NCBI GenBank assembly: GCA_013180565.1
Contig: QBUN01000423.1
Span: forward strand, 8,096-23,572
Reading direction: 5' to 3'
Source of the DNA: Candidatus Methanophaga sp. GoMg3.2
GTDB taxonomy: Archaea; Halobacteriota; Syntropharchaeia; Alkanophagales; Methanospirareceae
Length of the DNA stretch: 15,477 bases
Numbering within the stretch: position 1 is the stretch's first letter; every line of letters begins with the position of its first letter. Below the pieces are notes generated by a model, which ran no database searches, had not been told where the DNA came from, and saw nothing but the letters and a program-made list of their open reading frames with translations. This document shows positions 12,090 through 15,477 of this stretch, piece after piece. Both the position numbers and the translations under genes were made by a program.

Positions 12090-14285
12090 TTACTTTCCTA
12101 TTTTTTTCATTTTTTTGTGCACATCACACAATAACGCTTTATAAACTGGGAACCCGGAAATCGGGTCGTACTGCTGCAGATCTGTCAACTCGTTGATATT
12201 GCCTTCCTGCCACGCTTTCGGTCCCACGTGACAACCACCACCCATGTTTGCCTCCACTGCGCCCTTTACGATGCTATCCGTAACGATAGCGCGCAGAGTA
12301 ATCTGCCCCCGGGACGTCTTGATGTGGACGAGATCACCATTTTTAATGCCTCGTGCTCGGGCATCGCTTACGTTTATTGTAACTGTCGGCTCCGGGCGCT
12401 CTTTCAGCAGGCTTTCAATGCCATGATGCTGTGCATGAAAATCGGTGGTCACCCGCGCGCCGGAATTAAATACCAGCGGGAACTTCTTTGCCTTCTCCGG
12501 TTGCGAAAGTGGGCTCTCCTGCGGCTCTGTATAAACAGGCAGCGGGTCATATCCATGTTCTTCAAGAATGGTCGAGGCAATCTCAAACTTACCGGAAGGG
12601 GTGTCAAAGCCAGGTTTACCGTCTGGTCGCAGCAGTCCTTTTTCCCATTTTCTGTATTGCATCTTTACGGTTTGCGACTGTACTGTACCCCCTGCTTTAT
12701 GTACATTTTCAAGCGTAAATCCCGAGCCTTTTAGCACGTGGCGTAACAATTCCTCCTCATTTTGTGGATAAAGATGACCGTATCCCAGACGGTCTGCAAG
12801 TTCAGCCAGGATAAAGAAATCATTGCGGGCTTCTCCAAGGGGTTCAATTGCCCTCTCCCGGATGCGAAAAATCGAACCATAGGTCATATACGATTCAATC
12901 TCGTACATGGTTGTTGCAGGTAACACAATATCCGCATACGCGGCATCTGCGGTTAGATGGCGGTCAATGCAGACTAAAAAATCCAGAGCGTTAAGCGTCT
13001 TCCGCCAGATTGCTGGTTGTGGCCAGGACGTTATAATAGAGCCTCCCAGGATAATCAGAGAACGAATCTTGTACGGCTTTCCTTTCAAGACCGAATCGGG
13101 CAATACGATAGCATGAGATTCTCCTCGGTATTCACTGTAAATAGGGAATTTGTCCCGTCCCAATGCCTTCCGCATATCAGGATTTGCTATATGCCCTGAT
13201 CGGTTCAAAGGAAAATGATTTTGTCGCATGGTAAAGCAACGTCCTCCGGGAACATCCAGTTGCCCTGCAAGCGCCCAGAGTACAAATATTGCCCGAATCG
13301 CCTGCACGCCATTTCCATTATATTCAAGGCCGCTGTACATAGCTGGAGCAGCACCCTTGGCAGTGGCGATCCGCCTTGCTAAAGCGACTATGGCCCCTGC
13401 TGGGACTCCAGTAATCTGCTCCACCACTTCCGGTCTAAAATGATCAAGGACATATCGTGCGAACTCTTCAAAACCACGGGTCCAATCCCTGGCGAAAGAT
13501 TTGCCATAGAGTCCTTCTTCAATCAATATGTTGCACATCCCAAGCGCGAGAGCACCATCTGTGCCCGGACGTATAGGAATCCATTCTGCATCTGTGAGGG
13601 CGACAGTCATCGTGCGGCGAGGATCAATGACAACTATCTTGGCTCCTCTTTTATGCGCTTCCATGATTTTTTTGAGATTTATGGGCGGGCAATCGGTGGC
13701 TGGATTGGTGCCCCAAACCACGATGAGGTCACTATTCTCGAAATCAGAAAACATATTTATCTGCATCCCTCCCATCGTGACATGCGGCGCTATCATTGCA
13801 AAAGCGACGTAGCACAGCGCGCCGACTCCCAGCGTGTTGGGAGAGCCAAAAGGGAACAGAACGCTGGATGCCGAAGAAACCGCCACGCCTTCTGGCTGAT
13901 ATACATCGCACATGGAAAGCTCAAAGCTTCCAGAGCCGGTATATATAGATGTCGCTTCAGGTCCATACTTTGCCTTTATCTCGGACAGTTTAGTTACTAT
14001 AATGTCGTAAGCATCATCCCACGAAATTCGTTCAAAATCATAGGTGCCTTTTTCACCATTTCGGCGCAAAGGATATAGTACACGGTCTTTTGAATAGACA
14101 ATTTCAGCGGAATGCTCTCCCAGTTTGCAAATCACGCCTAATTCTGCACTTTCGTCCGGTCGCACATTTGCGATTCTTCCTCGGTCGTCATAAAGCACCA
14201 CAACCCCACATCCCGCAGGGCATATACCGCATAACGCGCGACATTCTCGCGCAGTCAAATCGTCCGATTTTTTTTTTAGGCCCAT
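12090..14285 (-). CDS. Molybdopterin oxidoreductase (DMSO reductase family, catalytic subunit)
   Basis: A 731-residue molybdenum or tungsten bis-pterin enzyme. An N-terminal [4Fe-4S] site is formed by C19-x2-C22-x3-C26 and C53. C158 in NTLGVGALCYVAF is the likely metal ligand, as in cysteine-ligated members. The first pterin-nucleotide site is near VVWGTNPATDCPP and VVIDPRRT; the second is the C-terminal domain with VFNSGAR, HVGPKAW and the ending QYDPISGFPVYK. There is no signal peptide or twin arginine, so it is cytoplasmic. No separate Fe-S or membrane subunit adjoins it; only the EgtD-like gene follows. AGGGGG precedes the ATG. It resembles thiosulfate/polysulfide reductase and acetylene hydratase relatives; the substrate cannot be assigned. 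Confidence 0.88.
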   Translation of the reverse strand: MGLKKKSDDLTARECRALCGICPAGCGVVVLYDDRGRIANVRPDESAELGVICKLGEHSAEIVYSKDRVLYPLRRNGEKGTYDFERISWDDAYDIIVTKLSEIKAKYGPEATSIYTGSGSFELSMCDVYQPEGVAVSSASSVLFPFGSPNTLGVGALCYVAFAMIAPHVTMGGMQINMFSDFENSDLIVVWGTNPATDCPPINLKKIMEAHKRGAKIVVIDPRRTMTVALTDAEWIPIRPGTDGALALGMCNILIEEGLYGKSFARDWTRGFEEFARYVLDHFRPEVVEQITGVPAGAIVALARRIATAKGAAPAMYSGLEYNGNGVQAIRAIFVLWALAGQLDVPGGRCFTMRQNHFPLNRSGHIANPDMRKALGRDKFPIYSEYRGESHAIVLPDSVLKGKPYKIRSLIILGGSIITSWPQPAIWRKTLNALDFLVCIDRHLTADAAYADIVLPATTMYEIESYMTYGSIFRIRERAIEPLGEARNDFFILAELADRLGYGHLYPQNEEELLRHVLKGSGFTLENVHKAGGTVQSQTVKMQYRKWEKGLLRPDGKPGFDTPSGKFEIASTILEEHGYDPLPVYTEPQESPLSQPEKAKKFPLVFNSGARVTTDFHAQHHGIESLLKERPEPTVTINVSDARARGIKNGDLVHIKTSRGQITLRAIVTDSIVKGAVEANMGGGCHVGPKAWQEGNINELTDLQQYDPISGFPVYKALLCDVHKKMKKIGK

Positions 14286-14561
14286 TTAAACCCCCTACGA
14301 AGCAAGGATATAGCGTTCTCTGGTAGTAAGTATTGGTAGTATAGTCATTGGATACAGATAAATAAGGCTCTTTTCTTTTTAATCAAGAGATATTCACCGG
14401 CTTGCTCGTCCCTTTGTTCGCTCGCTCGCTGGCTGGATACGTCTACACAGCGTGGTTTTGAGGAAATGAACCATGCTCTCAAAGCGCGGGCGGAAGAAGC
14501 ACATGTGCGATGAGAAAAAAGTTTTAAAAGCATTACCAAAGAAACATTATACTGGTAGAAA
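14286..14561. other. Divergent intergenic region with a possible gene remnant
   Basis: This 276-base gap separates the minus-strand molybdopterin operon from the plus-strand methyltransferase. It carries a GC-rich GTTCGCTCGCTCGCTGGC tract near 14418-14435. From about 14455 to 14512 a plus-strand frame reads GFEEMNHALKARAEEAHVR and stops; it looks like the end of a lost gene. GCTATATCC on the minus strand (14307-14315) is a weak TATA candidate for the operon. Confidence 0.35.
14521..14530 (+). promoter_or_regulatory. TATA box for the SAM methyltransferase gene
   Basis: GTTTTAAAAG, preceded by an A-rich BRE-like AAAAAA run, lies about 35 bases before the ATG at 14562. The leader would be about 10 bases and holds no strong ribosome binding site. 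Confidence 0.5.
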
Positions 14562-15365
14562 ATGCTAGAAGATAGCCCCAGAGAAATTGAGGATGTCAGA
14601 AAGGAATGGGATGAACTATCCAAGAGGTATGATGTGTATTTCACCACATTTGAGGGTAAGTTAGACCGGTATTTGAAATGGCGAGTGATAACGGAATGCC
14701 TTCCTGAGAATAGGACTGCGAGAATCTTAGATGCCGGCGGGGGAACAGGTATAGTGACCCTGCCGTTGGCAAAGATGGGTTACAGAGTAACACTCTGTGA
14801 CTTGTCACCAGGGCAATTAGGAGTGGCAGAGGATAAATTACGAAAACAAGGGTTATTAGAAAAGGTAGAACTCAAAGAGGCAGACATTGTCGCTCTCCCA
14901 TTTCCTGATGAATCCTTTGATCTTGTACTTTGTGTAAGAGGTCCTATTTCTCTTGCGGCCGATTCATTAAAAGCAGCCGGGGAACTTACCCGGGTAATGA
15001 AAAGAGGAGGGAGAATCTGCGCAGATGTTTCGAGTCGTTACTGGGCTGCAATGCATGAGTCTGGTAAAAATCCAGAGAAGGGACTTAAATTAATCAAATT
15101 CGAGTTGAATCATGCACATGGAGCTCACGGTTTGGGAAGGGTATTTAGCCCCAAAGAGCTTAGAGAGCTATTTGAGAGTAATGGCATACGGGTCATGGGA
15201 ATCTACGGCGATTTTGTATATTCTCTTCCTGAAGAGATGCTAAAAGCAACGAACTGGGAAGAGAGATTATACGCTCAAGTTACTGATATAATTGACCGTT
15301 TTAGCAAGGAGCCATCAATCACCGGGCTAGGAAGCGAACTAATATTGGTAGGTGAGAAGATATGA
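14562..15365 (+). CDS. Class I SAM-dependent methyltransferase
   Basis: A 267-residue protein with the Rossmann methyltransferase domain at about 50-165: motif I ILDAGGGTGIVTLPLAKMG, the acidic end of the second strand at VTLCDLSPG, and motifs ADIVALPFPDESFDLVLC and RVMKRGGRICADVSSRY. The N-terminal WDELSKRYDVYF is typical of the UbiE/COQ5-like and related small-molecule methyltransferase group. The C-terminal part (165-267) carries the substrate side and is not diagnostic, so the substrate is unknown. It is probably soluble. It lies 44 bases before a CopA-like gene and may share its transcript, though a palindrome between them could mark separate control. Confidence 0.87.
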   Translation: MLEDSPREIEDVRKEWDELSKRYDVYFTTFEGKLDRYLKWRVITECLPENRTARILDAGGGTGIVTLPLAKMGYRVTLCDLSPGQLGVAEDKLRKQGLLEKVELKEADIVALPFPDESFDLVLCVRGPISLAADSLKAAGELTRVMKRGGRICADVSSRYWAAMHESGKNPEKGLKLIKFELNHAHGAHGLGRVFSPKELRELFESNGIRVMGIYGDFVYSLPEEMLKATNWEERLYAQVTDIIDRFSKEPSITGLGSELILVGEKI

Positions 15366-15368
15366 AAT

Positions 15369-15386
15369 GATATCTCTAAAGATATT
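15369..15386. promoter_or_regulatory. Short palindrome before the CopA-like gene
   Basis: ATATCT-CTAA-AGATAT forms a perfect six-base inverted repeat with a four-base spacer, 24 bases before the copper-ATPase start. It could be an operator for a metal-responsive regulator or simply a weak hairpin after the methyltransferase stop. The evidence is position and symmetry only. Confidence 0.3.
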
Positions 15387-15409
15387 GAAGCCTTTTAAGA
15401 GGTAAATGT

Positions 15410-15477
15410 ATGACAGAAGAACGCAAGAAGGCGGAACTAAAGATTTCCGGAATGACATGCGCGATGTGCGCTACAAC
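15410..15477 (+). CDS. copA: Copper-translocating P-type ATPase, N-terminus (runs off window)
   Basis: Twenty-two codons before the window ends read MTEERKKAELKISGMTCAMCA. The GMTCxxC motif is the copper-binding site of a heavy-metal-associated (HMA) domain, and its place right at the start is typical of CopA-type copper-export ATPases. AAGAGGT lies six bases before the ATG. A stand-alone copper chaperone of about 70 residues would start the same way, since only the first motif is visible; a leading charged stretch fits the ATPase a little better. Confidence 0.65.
   Translation, partial: MTEERKKAELKISGMTCAMCAT

Noticed and set aside
13440..14078. 212-codon plus-strand ORF inside the molybdopterin gene
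   Set aside because: It is antisense to a gene with full cofactor motifs and has no family signature of its own.

Overview
The window looks like chromosomal DNA of an anaerobic euryarchaeon. Supporting signs are TATA-box promoters at archaeal spacing (some giving leaderless starts), a two-CxxC archaeal protein disulfide oxidoreductase paired with a thioredoxin reductase, NifX/NafY-like and IscU/NifU-like Fe-S proteins, WrbA-type flavoproteins and a decayed GxxExxY element. The gene mix is reminiscent of methane- or alkane-cycling Methanosarcinales relatives or Methanophagales (ANME-1), but this is inference; there is no rRNA or marker gene here.

Layout. 1-400: the 5' part of an unknown minus-strand gene cut by the window edge, and a doubtful small ORF. 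470-3612: a tight plus-strand run of a PEBP/YbhB-like protein, a phosphoribosyltransferase, an AprB-like two-cluster ferredoxin, an orphan Hsp20 fragment, a protein disulfide oxidoreductase (PDO) and a thioredoxin reductase. 3678-4369: a small four-cysteine protein and a NifX-like protein. 4571-5716: a WrbA-type flavoprotein and a four-helix cytochrome b561-like protein. 5759-8613: a decay zone with an internally deleted dihydrolipoamide-dehydrogenase-like gene, an intact IscU-like scaffold, a broken nitroreductase-like gene, an unrecognised lipoprotein and a frameshifted minus-strand CxxC gene. 8691-10670: a more GC-rich class I aminotransferase convergent with a flavodoxin-fold reductase. 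10750-11042: a degraded GxxExxY gene between inverted, ACGCAGAT-rich repeats. 11086-14285 (minus strand): a two-gene operon of a molybdopterin oxidoreductase and an EgtD-like histidine methyltransferase. 14562 to the end: a class I SAM methyltransferase and the first codons of a CopA-like copper ATPase.

How the genes fit together. Most intact genes concern thiol/disulfide chemistry, flavins, Fe-S clusters or metals, so the region reads as a redox-maintenance and stress island. PDO plus thioredoxin reductase should form a disulfide relay, with the ferredoxin just upstream a possible electron partner. The most intriguing arrangement is the molybdenum/tungsten enzyme directly followed, 2 bp later, by the EgtD-like protein, which suggests an anaerobic modified-histidine (ergothioneine-type) or related pathway. 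At least six gene remnants in 15 kb, with small deletions and frameshifts, mark this as an accessory region undergoing decay.
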